Source: Pseudomonas sp. Irchel 3E20 (GTDB lineage Bacteria; Pseudomonadota; Gammaproteobacteria; Pseudomonadales; Pseudomonadaceae). From it: a stretch of 64,000 bases of DNA. Of the stretch, positions 10,527 through 20,352 are shown piece by piece. Below the pieces are notes generated by a model. That model did not search any database. It was not told where the DNA came from and worked only from the letters and a program-made list of their open reading frames with translations. The DNA is taken from contig NZ_FYEE01000006.1 of assembly GCF_900187645.1 (NCBI RefSeq), forward strand, positions 62,001 through 126,000. The letters run 5' to 3'. How positions within the stretch are numbered: position 1 is the first letter of the stretch; the number at the start of each line of letters is the position of its first letter. Both the position numbers and the translations under genes were made by a program.

Positions 10527-11342
10527 ATGCCCGTGATTGCGCAGTTACTCGTCGCCCTTCTCATCACTTGCCTGAGCTTTAGCGCCCGGGGCGAGAAAAT
10601 CCGTATTGTCACCGAGCCCTGGGCGCCTTACGTGTACGAGGAAAACGGCGTGGCCCTTGGCCTGGACTACGAAACCACGGCCATCGTGTTCAAGCGCCTG
10701 GAGATCGAGGTGGAGTGGCAATTTCTGCCTTGGAAACGCTGCCTGGCGATGCTGGAACTGGGCCAGGCCGACGGCGCCCTGGACATCTTCCACAGCGCCG
10801 AACGCGAACTTACCCTGCTATACCCCAGCGAGCCACTGTCCGAAGTGGAATTCGTCCTGTTCTATGCCAACGCCCGCCCCCACCGTTTCGACAGCCTCGA
10901 CGACCTGCGCGGCCTGACCATCGGCACCTCGCCCGGCTACCTGTACAGCACGCAGTTCAGCACCTCCAACCTGTTCACCCGCGAGCCGGCGCCCAGCCAC
11001 GAAGCCAACTTCGGCAAACTGCTGCGCGGGCGCATCGACATGCTCATCACCGACCGCCGCGTCGGGCAATTGGTGGTCAACGAACTGCAACTCAACGACC
11101 AGATCAGCCAGCAACCCAAGGTTGTGAGCAGCAACAGCCAGTTCCTCGCGGTGCGCCGCAGTGCCGGCATGGACCTGCTGGTGCAACGCTTTGGCGCGGA
11201 GCTCAAGCGCTTCAAGCAAGAGCCGGCCTACGCTGAACTGAGCGCCAAATACGCCAGCATGCATATCCTGGCCAGCGAACCGGGCATCCCCCTGCAACGG
11301 GCGCCAGGCACCGTTGAGCAGCAGGAAAGCAGCGCGCAGTGA
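10527..11342 (+). CDS. Periplasmic substrate-binding protein (family 3, orphan)
   Basis: This 271-residue protein has a signal peptide (MPVIAQLLVALLITCLSFSARG) and a family-3 solute-binding fold. IRIVTEPWAPYVYEENGVALGLDYE opens lobe 1 and DSLDDLRGLTIGTSPGYLYS marks the hinge into lobe 2. Such proteins bind polar amino acids or similar solutes, or serve as sensor inputs. No permease or ATPase gene is adjacent, so it is an orphan, and its ligand cannot be read from sequence. The ribosome site before ATG 10527 is weak. It sits on the same strand between metF and rhlE but is separated from metF by a strong hairpin. Confidence 0.8.
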   Translation: MPVIAQLLVALLITCLSFSARGEKIRIVTEPWAPYVYEENGVALGLDYETTAIVFKRLEIEVEWQFLPWKRCLAMLELGQADGALDIFHSAERELTLLYPSEPLSEVEFVLFYANARPHRFDSLDDLRGLTIGTSPGYLYSTQFSTSNLFTREPAPSHEANFGKLLRGRIDMLITDRRVGQLVVNELQLNDQISQQPKVVSSNSQFLAVRRSAGMDLLVQRFGAELKRFKQEPAYAELSAKYASMHILASEPGIPLQRAPGTVEQQESSAQ

Positions 11343-11351
11343 TTGCTCTGT

Positions 11352-11564
11352 TATACTGCGGCCTTTCCGCCAGGCTGACGCCCGGACACCGGACCTAGCA
11401 ACACGCCTCCCAACACCGCTACAGCGCAGCCACAGAGCCCGCGCGAGCGCTGCACGAGGCGCCAGGTTCGAGCTGGACCGGACGGGATCTCGTCCCCTTA
11501 AACGTGATTCGCACCCGGCAAGACTATCCCTCTGGGCCAAGCCCTAACTAAAACAGGATTACTC
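11352..11564 (+). promoter_or_regulatory. Possible rhlE promoter (TATACT) and ~205-nt leader
   Basis: TATACT at 11352-11357 is a good -10 box, but no convincing -35 lies upstream. If used, the rhlE mRNA would carry a GC-rich leader of about 205 nt with several short inverted repeats. Long leaders are common in cold-regulated helicase genes, but no known RNA motif is recognised here. Confidence 0.3.
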
Positions 11565-13439
11565 ATGTCCTTTGCTTCCCTCGGTCTCTCCGAGGCTTTA
11601 GTCCGTGCCATCGAAGCGGCGGGCTATACCGAGCCTACTCCGGTGCAACAGCGGGCCATTCCCGCCGTGTTGCAAGGTCGCGACCTCATGGTTGCGGCAC
11701 AGACAGGTACTGGTAAAACCGGCGGTTTCGCCCTCCCGATCCTGGAGCGGTTGTTCCCCAACGGTCACCCGGACAAATCCCAGCGTCACGGCCCGCGCCA
11801 ACCGCGCGTCCTGGTCCTGACCCCCACCCGCGAACTGGCCGCCCAGGTGCACGAGAGCTTCAAGCTCTATGCCCGCGACCTCAAGTTCGTCAGCGCCTGC
11901 ATCTTCGGCGGCGTCGGCATGAACCCGCAGGTTCAGGCCATGTCCCGCGGTGTTGACGTGCTGGTGGCATGCCCCGGTCGTTTGCTCGACCTATGCGGCC
12001 AGGGCAGCGTTGACTTGTCCCACGTTGAAATCCTCGTGCTGGACGAAGCCGACCGCATGCTCGACATGGGCTTTGTCCATGACGTGAAGAAAGTTCTCGC
12101 GCGCCTGCCCAGCAAGCGCCAGAACCTGCTGTTCTCGGCGACGTTCTCCAAGGACATCACCGACCTGGCCGGCAAGCTGCTGCACAACCCCGAGCGCATC
12201 GAAGTCACGCCGCCCAACACCACGGTCGAGCGCATCGAGCAACGGGTATTCCGCCTGCCCGCCAGCCACAAGCGTGCATTGCTGGCCCACCTGATTACCG
12301 CTGGCGCCTGGGAACAGGTCCTGGTCTTCACCCGCACCAAGCACGGCGCCAACCGCTTGGCCGAGTACCTGGACAAACACGGCCTGAGCGCCGTCGCCAT
12401 CCACGGCAACAAGAGCCAGAACGCCCGCACCAAAGCCCTGGCCGACTTCAAGGCCGGTGAAGTGCGCATCCTGGTGGCCACCGATATCGCCGCTCGCGGC
12501 CTGGACATCGACCAGTTGCCCCACGTGGTCAACTTCGAGCTGCCCAACGTTGACGAAGACTACGTGCACCGCATCGGCCGTACCGGCCGCGCCGGTCGCT
12601 CGGGCGAGGCGATCTCGCTGGTCGCGCCGGACGAAGAAAAGCTGCTCAAAAGCATCGAGCGCATGACCAAGCAGAAAATCGCCGACGGCGACCTGATGGG
12701 TTTTGACGCCAGCACGGTGGAAGCCGAAAAACCGGAAGTGCGCGAGCGCCCGGACGTTCGTAACCCGCGCAACCCCCGTGGCCCGCGTGGCGATGGCCCG
12801 AACGGCGGCGGTGGCGGCGGTGGTCGCAAGGACAAAGGCAAGGACAAGGGCGGCAAGGAAAAACCCGCCGCTGCCCGTGGCGAACGCCCGGCCCGCGAAC
12901 AAAAACCCCGTGAAGGCACTCCGGCCCGCGAACAGCGCCAGCCGAGCCAGCCACCACGGGCCGCCGACCGCGCCCCGGACGAGTTCCTGGACGACGACAT
13001 CGACAACTTCGGCAACCGCGTCGACTACGTGCCCCAGCAGAAACCTGCCCAGGGTCGCGGCCGTCGTCCGGGTGCTCCGGCCCAGGGCAGCGCAACCGGC
13101 GCTGCCGCCCCCCGCAGCGGTGGCGCGGCACGCCCCGGCAGCCCACGCAATGGCAGCGGCACCACCACCGGCACCGCCCCCGCCAAACGCAGCGGCCCGC
13201 GCAACGGCGCCCCACGTGACGGCCAGGCCCGCCGCGAGGAATCACGCAACCGCCGCCCGGCCCGTGACGACCAGCCACGCTTGTCGGAACCGGCCGTACA
13301 AAACCCACGCAGCGGCCCGGCACCGAAAATCATCCACAAGGAGTCCAAAAGCGATCGCTCGCTGACTCCAGAGCAATTGGATCAACTACCAGGCCGCCCA
13401 CGCGGCGAAAAACCAGCGCTGCTGACCCGCAACCGCTGA
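11565..13439 (+). CDS. rhlE: DEAD-box ATP-dependent RNA helicase RhlE
   Basis: This 624-residue protein is a helicase core plus a long disordered tail. The core has the Q motif near residue 27, Walker A AQTGTGKT at 45-52, DEAD (VLDEADRML, about 160), SAT at about 190, and motif [15 protein letters not shown]. It unwinds structured RNA in ribosome assembly or mRNA decay. From about residue 385 the protein becomes a ~240-residue Gly/Arg/Pro/Lys-rich tail with a glycine run, an acidic island ([13 protein letters not shown]) and RG/RNGAPR-like repeats, suited to RNA binding or condensate formation. E. coli RhlE is much shorter (about 450 residues). A strong bidirectional terminator follows. Confidence 0.92.
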   Translation: MSFASLGLSEALVRAIEAAGYTEPTPVQQRAIPAVLQGRDLMVAAQTGTGKTGGFALPILERLFPNGHPDKSQRHGPRQPRVLVLTPTRELAAQVHESFKLYARDLKFVSACIFGGVGMNPQVQAMSRGVDVLVACPGRLLDLCGQGSVDLSHVEILVLDEADRMLDMGFVHDVKKVLARLPSKRQNLLFSATFSKDITDLAGKLLHNPERIEVTPPNTTVERIEQRVFRLPASHKRALLAHLITAGAWEQVLVFTRTKHGANRLAEYLDKHGLSAVAIHGNKSQNARTKALADFKAGEVRILVATDIAARGLDIDQLPHVVNFELPNVDEDYVHRIGRTGRAGRSGEAISLVAPDEEKLLKSIERMTKQKIADGDLMGFDASTVEAEKPEVRERPDVRNPRNPRGPRGDGPNGGGGGGGRKDKGKDKGGKEKPAAARGERPAREQKPREGTPAREQRQPSQPPRAADRAPDEFLDDDIDNFGNRVDYVPQQKPAQGRGRRPGAPAQGSATGAAAPRSGGAARPGSPRNGSGTTTGTAPAKRSGPRNGAPRDGQARREESRNRRPARDDQPRLSEPAVQNPRSGPAPKIIHKESKSDRSLTPEQLDQLPGRPRGEKPALLTRNR

Positions 13440-13523
13440 GTTTTTGTAGGCATCGGCAAAGTGCCTGCTTGATGCCCGCTCCCACACAGGTTCCACTGGC
13501 GCTCAGTGGAATTTGAGCCGCAC

Positions 13524-13559
13524 AAAAAAGCCCCCGGTCTCACAACCGGGGGCTTTTTC
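13524..13559. terminator. Bidirectional intrinsic terminator between rhlE and the yceI operon
   Basis: A perfect 9-bp stem, GCCCCCGGT (13530-13538) with ACCGGGGGC (13545-13553), has a 6-nt loop. It is flanked by six A's on the left and five T's on the right, so it can stop transcription from rhlE and from the converging yceI gene. Confidence 0.9.
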
Positions 13560-13576
13560 GTTTCAAGGCCGGGGCC

Positions 13577-14155
13577 TTACTTCACTTGCACGCCTTCCAG
13601 CGAGATATCCAGGTCCAGGGTCTGGGAACTTGGGCCCGGGCCTTTGATGCCGAAATCGTTCAGGTTCAGGGTGGTGCTGCCGTTGAAGCCGGCACGCTGG
13701 CCGCCCCATGGGTCTTTGCCTTCGCCGTTGAAAGTGGCCTTGATAACCACGGGCTTGGTCACGCCGTGCAGGGTCAGGTCGCCAGTCACGTCAGCGGTTT
13801 TCTCGCCGGTGGTTTTCACCGCGGTGGAGACGAACTTGGCCTCTGGGTACTTGCTTACATCGAGGAAGTCTTTGCTGGCGATGTGCTTGTCACGCTCGGC
13901 GTGGTTGCTCCACAGGCTGGCGGTTTTCAGGGTGACGTCGATTTTGCTGGCTTCTGGCTTGGCCGCATCCCAAGAGAACGAACCGTCCCAGTCTTTGAAG
14001 GTGCCGTGGATGAAGCTATAGCCCAGGTGGCTGATTTTCCAATCGATGAAGGCGTGCTGGCCTTCCTTGTCGATCTTGTAGTCGGCGGCCATCGCCTGAC
14101 CGGCCGACAACAGTGCAGTACCGATTGCCAGAGCGGCGAGAGTCTTCTTCAACAT
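13577..14155 (-). CDS. YceI-family periplasmic protein (PasP-like)
   Basis: This 192-residue secreted protein has signal peptide [23 protein letters not shown], then a YceI lipocalin-like barrel ([38 protein letters not shown]). The family binds isoprenoid lipids such as quinones. The P. aeruginosa homologue at this locus (PasP) is described as a small secreted protease. The start at 14155 begins the signal peptide and has an AGGA site; an upstream in-frame ATG at 14188 would overlap the cytochrome gene's stop. It lies 32 bp downstream of the cytochrome b561 gene, a common partner, which suggests quinone-related redox work in the envelope. Confidence 0.9.
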   Translation of the reverse strand: MLKKTLAALAIGTALLSAGQAMAADYKIDKEGQHAFIDWKISHLGYSFIHGTFKDWDGSFSWDAAKPEASKIDVTLKTASLWSNHAERDKHIASKDFLDVSKYPEAKFVSTAVKTTGEKTADVTGDLTLHGVTKPVVIKATFNGEGKDPWGGQRAGFNGSTTLNLNDFGIKGPGPSSQTLDLDISLEGVQVK

Positions 14156-14187
14156 ATTTTCTATTCCTTTGGAGTCCAGGTTGAACA

Positions 14188-14739
14188 TCAGGCTTTGCGC
14201 CCCAGCATACGAGCCAGGGTCGCGTCACGATCGATAAAGTGGTGCTTGAGGGCAGCCAGGGCGTGCAAACCGGCGAAAACCACCAGCGCCCAGGCCAGAT
14301 ATAGATGCACGACACCGGCCACGTCCGCCTGGTCCGGCAAGCCAGACACCAGCGCCGGCACTTCAAACAGGCCAAACACCGCAATGCCCGCGCCGTCTGC
14401 GGTGGAAATCAGGTAACCGGCAATCATCACGGCGAACAGGCTCAGGTACAGGAACGAATGGCCGACCTTGGCACCCAGCCGCGTCAGGCGGCTATAGCTG
14501 CTCAACGTCGGCGGTGGCGGGCTGACAAAGCGCCACACCACCCGCAGCAGCATGACGGCGAACAGCGTCAGGCCAATGCTCTTGTGCAAATCCGGCGCGT
14601 CTTTGCGCCACGTGCTGTAGTAGTCCAGGCCAACCATCCACAAGCCCAGGGCGAACAGGCCGAAAACCGCCAGCGCCACACCCCAGTGCATGAAAATACT
14701 GACCCAGCCATAACGGGAAGAAGAATTACGTAACTGCAT
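14188..14739 (-). CDS. Cytochrome b561-family membrane protein
   Basis: This 183-residue inner-membrane protein has four hydrophobic helices and haem-ligand histidines near residue 18 (FMHWGVAL), in [11 protein letters not shown], and late in the protein ([24 protein letters not shown]). It is the di-haem CybB-type quinol-linked electron carrier. It is the first gene of a two-gene unit with the YceI gene. The ATG at 14739 gives the standard short N-terminus. Confidence 0.9.
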   Translation of the reverse strand: MQLRNSSSRYGWVSIFMHWGVALAVFGLFALGLWMVGLDYYSTWRKDAPDLHKSIGLTLFAVMLLRVVWRFVSPPPPTLSSYSRLTRLGAKVGHSFLYLSLFAVMIAGYLISTADGAGIAVFGLFEVPALVSGLPDQADVAGVVHLYLAWALVVFAGLHALAALKHHFIDRDATLARMLGRKA

Positions 14740-14790
14740 TGATTGCCAATCCTGTGGGAACTGCGGGCAAGGTTAACCCGTTATCTATCG

Positions 14791-14818
14791 ATTTAAAGCG
14801 GAAAATTTGGCTTTAAAT
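14791..14818. promoter_or_regulatory. Inverted repeat in the cytochrome b561 upstream region
   Basis: ATTTAAAGC (14791-14799) and GCTTTAAAT (14810-14818) form perfect 9-bp arms around a 10-nt spacer about 52-80 bp upstream of the cytochrome start. A second small dyad, GATCG...CGATC (14819-14835), follows directly. The AT-rich dyad in a GC-rich genome suggests a regulator site; the protein is unknown. Confidence 0.4.
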
Positions 14819-14893
14819 GATCGAGAAAAACGATCAAGAGTCTGAGCCGGGCTCGTTAACGCAAGATTAACAGCGGGTTTATGACGGGCCGTC

Positions 14894-14984
14894 GTAGCCA
14901 GCGGGCTCGCTCGCTTGGGCGCAAAGCGGCCGAAAAAACCGTGGGGTACATGCGCACCCCAGCGCGGGCGAGCCCGCTTGCTAC
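14894..14984. repeat. Inverted REP-like pair (GTAGC/AGCGGGCTCGC type)
   Basis: The left arm (14894-14910) GTAGCCAGCGGGCTCGC and right arm (14968-14984) GCGAGCCCGCTTGCTAC are inverted with one mismatch, enclosing a further CGCACCCC/GGGG hairpin. A related structure sits at 47349-47453. It fills most of the 291-bp gap between the cytochrome and amine-oxidase genes; apart from the dyad at 14791 nothing else is seen there. Confidence 0.6.
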
Positions 14985-15030
14985 AAAGGGAGCACGTTCC
15001 CATGCGGGCACATGGGAACGTTGGGAAGGG

Positions 15031-16884
15031 TTACTGCGCCTTGGCCTCAGCCGCCGGTTTGGCGACGGCTTTTTTCGCCGGTTCGACCTTGGCCGGGGCC
15101 TTTTTCGCGGGGGCCGGTTTGGCCGGGGCTTTTTTGACCGGTGGTTTTTTCGCCGGTTGGGCCTTGGCCGGGGCTTTTTTCACCGGCTCGGCTTTGGCCG
15201 GCACCACAGGTTTGGGCGCTTCCACCGGGGCCGGGGCAGCCACCGGAGCTGGAGCCGGGGCCACCGGTGCAACCGCGGGCTCTGGCGCCTTGGCCGGAGC
15301 TTTGTCGCCACCGCCGAACATCCGCGAGAAGAACCCGGGCTTGCCCGCTTCGGCTTTCGCCTCGGCCTTGGCCGGCTCTGCTTTCTTCTCGGCAGGCTTG
15401 TCGGACGAGCCGCCGAACATATTGCTGAAGAAGTTACCCTTGCTGGCCGTCGCCGCACCGGCCGCCGCAGCCGCCACCACAGGGGCCGCTTTTACCGGGT
15501 CGAACGACTTGCCCGCCGCCAGGTCCTGGACCTGGCTCGCTGCGCGCTGGCCGCTGCGCAGTGCGCCTTCCAGGGTGCCGGGGTAGAGGGCATCGGTGTG
15601 CTCGCCGGCAAAGGCAACGCGCTGGATCGGCCGCTCCCACAGGCGCCAGTATTTGCTGATCTGCCCCGGGCCAAAGGCCAGGTAGGCGCCGCCGGTGGAC
15701 GGGTCGGTGCTGTAGCGGCGGATTTCATAGCCAGTGAACGCGCCACGGGCCTGTGGATAAAAAGCGTGCAGGCGGATCAGCACCTGGTCGGCGATCTGTT
15801 TGTCGCCAAAGGCCTGCATGATCCGCGCGTTGTCGCCGGACAGGTTAATCACCACGTTGGCGCCGCCCTTGAGCGCAGGCTCGATCCACAGCATGCCCAG
15901 GCCGGCGTTGCTGTACACCTCGCCGGACATCCGCGCCTTGCTCTCCCACACCGGGGTCTTGAACTTGAGCATGATCTGGTCGCGCCAGCCGTAGTTGGTG
16001 CCCTTGATGGCGCCCTGATGCACGGCGTCCAGGGCCGGGGTCATCTGGATCTTGGCCAGCGCCCGCAGCGGCACGGCCAGCACCACGTAGTCGGCCTGGT
16101 AGCCGACGCTACCGACCTTGACGGTGACGCCGTCCTTGCCCTGGACGATGGCCGACACCGGCGAGGCGGTTTTGATGGTTTTCAGCTGCTTGACGAACGC
16201 CTGGGCCAGCACCGGGCTGCCGCCGAGCAGGCGCGAGGCGCGCTGGTCGCGGTCGGCCACGCCACGGTAGACGCGGCTTTGCTGGGCGAAATACAGCAGC
16301 GACAGGCGCGACGGTTCGTCGTAGCGGCTGCGGATCTGCTGGTTGACCAGTTGCCGCGCGGTGGCCGGCAGTTGCAAACGGTCGAGCCAGTTGGACACGT
16401 TGATCTGGTCCAGGGCATGCAGGGTGCTATTGGCCGAGGGGTTGAGCGGGTCGGTGATCGAGCGCGCCAGGTCATCGAGGGTGGCCTCGTAGCGCTTGAG
16501 CGCCTCGGCGGTGGCCGGTTGCTTGGTGGCCAGGTCGGCGACGCTGAAGTAGGTGCCGTCGATCAGGTAGCCCGGGGTACGCACAAACTCCGGCGCGGGC
16601 GTGGTGCCCAGTTTGAAAGCGTCCACGTACTGGTTCAGCACCGGTTGGGTCTTGCTGTTGCCGATCCACTCGCTGGTGGCCATGCCGGAGCGCCCGCCCA
16701 GGTTCGGCCGCGCTTCGAGCAAGGTCACCTGCCAACCTTTGTTTTGCAGCTCGTACGCCGCCGTCAGGCCCGCCAGGCCACCGCCGATCACAATCGCCGT
16801 CGGTTGCTTGTCCTTGGCCAGCGCACTCACGCTGAACAGCCCTATCACCACCAGCGCACAGGCGCGCAGCCAACCAGCAGACAT
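15031..16884 (-). CDS. FAD-dependent amine oxidase-like protein with Lys/Pro/Ala-rich C-terminal tail
   Basis: This 617-residue protein has an N-terminal hydrophobic signal or anchor (to about residue 23), then the dinucleotide-binding motif IVIGGGLAGLTAAYEL with EARPNLGGRSG. The flavin amine oxidase fold runs to about residue 455, ending in FAGEHTDALYPGTLEGALRSG. The last ~150 residues are low complexity. Two FFSxMFGG boxes (about 484 and 520) sit among Ala/Pro/Lys segments, and the end (about 540-617) is an AlgP/histone-H1-like KKAPAKPAPAKK repeat. The tail would be strongly basic and could bind nucleic acid or anionic polymers. Substrate unknown. A flavoprotein with a Sec-like rather than Tat-like leader is unusual. 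It is divergent from bioA. Confidence 0.8.
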   Translation of the reverse strand: MSAGWLRACALVVIGLFSVSALAKDKQPTAIVIGGGLAGLTAAYELQNKGWQVTLLEARPNLGGRSGMATSEWIGNSKTQPVLNQYVDAFKLGTTPAPEFVRTPGYLIDGTYFSVADLATKQPATAEALKRYEATLDDLARSITDPLNPSANSTLHALDQINVSNWLDRLQLPATARQLVNQQIRSRYDEPSRLSLLYFAQQSRVYRGVADRDQRASRLLGGSPVLAQAFVKQLKTIKTASPVSAIVQGKDGVTVKVGSVGYQADYVVLAVPLRALAKIQMTPALDAVHQGAIKGTNYGWRDQIMLKFKTPVWESKARMSGEVYSNAGLGMLWIEPALKGGANVVINLSGDNARIMQAFGDKQIADQVLIRLHAFYPQARGAFTGYEIRRYSTDPSTGGAYLAFGPGQISKYWRLWERPIQRVAFAGEHTDALYPGTLEGALRSGQRAASQVQDLAAGKSFDPVKAAPVVAAAAAGAATASKGNFFSNMFGGSSDKPAEKKAEPAKAEAKAEAGKPGFFSRMFGGGDKAPAKAPEPAVAPVAPAPAPVAAPAPVEAPKPVVPAKAEPVKKAPAKAQPAKKPPVKKAPAKPAPAKKAPAKVEPAKKAVAKPAAEAKAQ

Positions 16885-17094
16885 TCAGCGAACTCCGGTA
16901 TTGAACGAGGAAAATTCCGATTTTTAAGCCAGACGGCTCACAGAGCGGCGAAGGATACGTCAGGCATCAGACGCCCGCCAGCGACGTCTATCGCCGCGCC
17001 CGGCGCGCTATGGGTTGTCCCGCGCCCACGCATTGCATAGGCTTGCGCGATTGTTTGTCCGTGTATGTCCCGGACCGCCTCCAGGAGAGCCCCA

Positions 17095-18501
<1,407 letters not shown>

Positions 18502-18541
18502 TTGAGTTCACCTTTATTTTTGTGGGGCCGGGGCGGCCGCC

Positions 18542-18607
18542 ATCGCGAGCAGGCTCGCTCCCACAAAGGCCCGCGCCGTTCCCGGTGAAAGCGAGCCCGC
18601 TCGCGAT
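18542..18607. repeat. REPIN (inverted REP pair) between bioA and rsmE
   Basis: The left arm (18542-18559) ATCGCGAGCAGGCTCGCT and right arm (18590-18607) AGCGAGCCCGCTCGCGAT are inverted with one mismatch and a 30-nt spacer. This is the standard fluorescent-Pseudomonas REP core. Confidence 0.8.
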
Positions 18608-18657
18608 AAGACCCGCAGGGCCTTCACCTGATCCACATGAATTACAGAGACCCACCC

Positions 18658-19377
18658 ATGAGACTGTCCCGCTTCTTTACCGACACCCCGCTGAGCCTCG
18701 GCGAGCACGAACTGCCCGAGGCCCAGGCGCACTACATCAGCCGCGTGCTGCGCATGGCCGAAGGCGACGGGTTGCAGTTGTTCGACGGCTCGGGCCTGGA
18801 GTTTCGCGCCAGCCTGGTGGAAGTCGGCAAGAAGCGCGTACGTGTGCAGGTCACCGAGCGCTTTGCCGGGCAAGAAGAATCGCCGCTGCACATCCACCTG
18901 GGCCAGGGCCTGTCCCGGGGCGAACGCATGGATTGGGCAGTCCAGAAGGCCACCGAGCTTGGGGCCAATGAGATCACGCCGATTTTCACCGAGCGCTGCG
19001 AAGTGCGCCTCAAGGACGAACGCGCCGACAAGCGCCTGCTGCATTGGCGCCAGGTGGCCATCAGCGCCTGCGAACAATGCGGGCGCTCGCGGGTGCCGGT
19101 AATTCACCCGCCGCTGCTGCTGGCCGACTGGCTCAAACAGGCCGACGCCGCGCTGAAACTGGTGCTGCACCCGGTGGCCGAGCCGTTGCTCAGCCACGCC
19201 AAACCCGCTTCGCTGGCCTTTCTCATCGGCCCCGAGGGCGGTTTGACCGATGGCGAAGTGGCACAGGCCCGCCAGGCCGACTTCCACGCCGCCCGCCTCG
19301 GCCCACGGGTGCTGCGCACCGAAACCGCCCCCGTGGTCGCCCTGGCGGTGGCGCAGCAGTTGTGGGGTGATTTCTAG
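18658..19377 (+). CDS. rsmE: 16S rRNA (uracil-1498-N3)-methyltransferase RsmE
   Basis: This 239-residue SPOUT-class methyltransferase modifies U1498 in helix 44 of 16S rRNA. An N-terminal PUA-like barrel (MRLSRFFTDTPLSLGEHELP) precedes the trefoil-knot domain. The C-terminal knot motifs LIGPEGGLTDGEV and LGPRVLRTETAPVVAL form the SAM pocket. The ATG at 18658 matches the family start (MRLSRF); an in-frame ATG at 18637 would add seven unconserved residues. The ribosome site is weak. It has its own unit after bioA. Confidence 0.93.
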   Translation: MRLSRFFTDTPLSLGEHELPEAQAHYISRVLRMAEGDGLQLFDGSGLEFRASLVEVGKKRVRVQVTERFAGQEESPLHIHLGQGLSRGERMDWAVQKATELGANEITPIFTERCEVRLKDERADKRLLHWRQVAISACEQCGRSRVPVIHPPLLLADWLKQADAALKLVLHPVAEPLLSHAKPASLAFLIGPEGGLTDGEVAQARQADFHAARLGPRVLRTETAPVVALAVAQQLWGDF

Positions 19378-19418
19378 GCTCTCGCAGCCCGCTGCCACGT
19401 AGGCTTTCTCCCGCAGCC

Positions 19419-20315
19419 CTACTGCACCGGCTCACTCGTCGGCGCCGCAATCAGCGCCTTGAGCTCGCGGGTCATGGGGAATTCCAGGTTCAGGCCCTTG
19501 GGCGGGATGGGTTGCTCGAACCAGCGTTGGTAGATCCCGTGGATTTCCCCCGAGCGGTACAACTCGCCCAGGGTGTCGTTGACCAGGGCGAGGAACTGCG
19601 GGTCGTCCTTGCGCAGCATGCAGCTGTAGATTTCCCGCGATTGTTCCTCGCCCACCACCACCCACTTGTGCGGGTCGCGGGCCTTGGCCCGTTCGCCGTA
19701 GAGCAGCGCGTCGTCCATGTAAAACGCCTGGGCGCGGCCGGTTTCCAGCATTTGGAAGGCTTCGCCGTGGTCCTTGGCGCTAATCACCGCCATGCCCATG
19801 GTGTTTTCAGCGTTGTAGTTCTTCAGGTAACGCTCGTTGGTGGTGCCCGCCGTGGTCACCACGTTCTTGCCGCGCAGGTCGGCAAAACCCTGGATGCCGC
19901 TGTCTCTGGCGGTGAGCAACTGGCCTTTGACGTAGATAAAACCGTAAGAGAACGCCACCTGCTTCTGCCGCTCGGCGGTGACGCCGGTGGAGCCGCACTC
20001 CAGGTCCACGGTGCCGTTCTGCACCAAGGGGATGCGGGTTTGCGAGGTAACCAGGTTGTACTTGACCTTGAGCTTGGGCATATCCAGCTTGTTGCGCACC
20101 CGTTCAACCACTTTGGCCGCCAGATCGACGGAGTAACCCATGGGTTGGCCGCTGTGGTCGCCCACGTAGGAAAACGGCACCGAGGCGTCGCGGTAGCCCA
20201 GGGTGATGCTCTGGGCGCCGGCGATTTTGCCCAGGGTGCCCGCCAGGGGGGCTTCGTTGGCGTGCAACGGGGCGCAGAAGGCCAGGGCACAACCGATCAA
20301 CGTGATTTTTTGCAT
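19419..20315 (-). CDS. Amino-acid ABC transporter periplasmic binding protein (GltI/DguC-like)
   Basis: This 298-residue exported protein has a signal peptide ending at PLHA and a family-3 binding domain of the glutamate/aspartate type (QSITLGYRDASVPFSYVG, VDLECGSTGVTAERQ, GTTNERYLKNY). The ATG at 20315 has GGAG upstream; the frame is open further but overlaps the dehydrogenase gene. It lies 37 bp downstream of a D-amino-acid dehydrogenase gene, with a divergent LysR gene beyond. That set resembles the dguA-dguC-dguR D-glutamate cluster of P. aeruginosa. No permease is present, so it must share one or act as a sensor input. Ligand inferred. Confidence 0.85.
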   Translation of the reverse strand: MQKITLIGCALAFCAPLHANEAPLAGTLGKIAGAQSITLGYRDASVPFSYVGDHSGQPMGYSVDLAAKVVERVRNKLDMPKLKVKYNLVTSQTRIPLVQNGTVDLECGSTGVTAERQKQVAFSYGFIYVKGQLLTARDSGIQGFADLRGKNVVTTAGTTNERYLKNYNAENTMGMAVISAKDHGEAFQMLETGRAQAFYMDDALLYGERAKARDPHKWVVVGEEQSREIYSCMLRKDDPQFLALVNDTLGELYRSGEIHGIYQRWFEQPIPPKGLNLEFPMTRELKALIAAPTSEPVQ

Positions 20316-20352
20316 TGTTATTCTCCGTTGTGGTTTTTCGCGGAACCAAGGC

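Noticed and set aside
11343..11564. Known riboswitch or structured RNA in the rhlE leader
   Set aside because: GC-rich dyads exist, but no known motif could be matched; kept only as a low-confidence leader.
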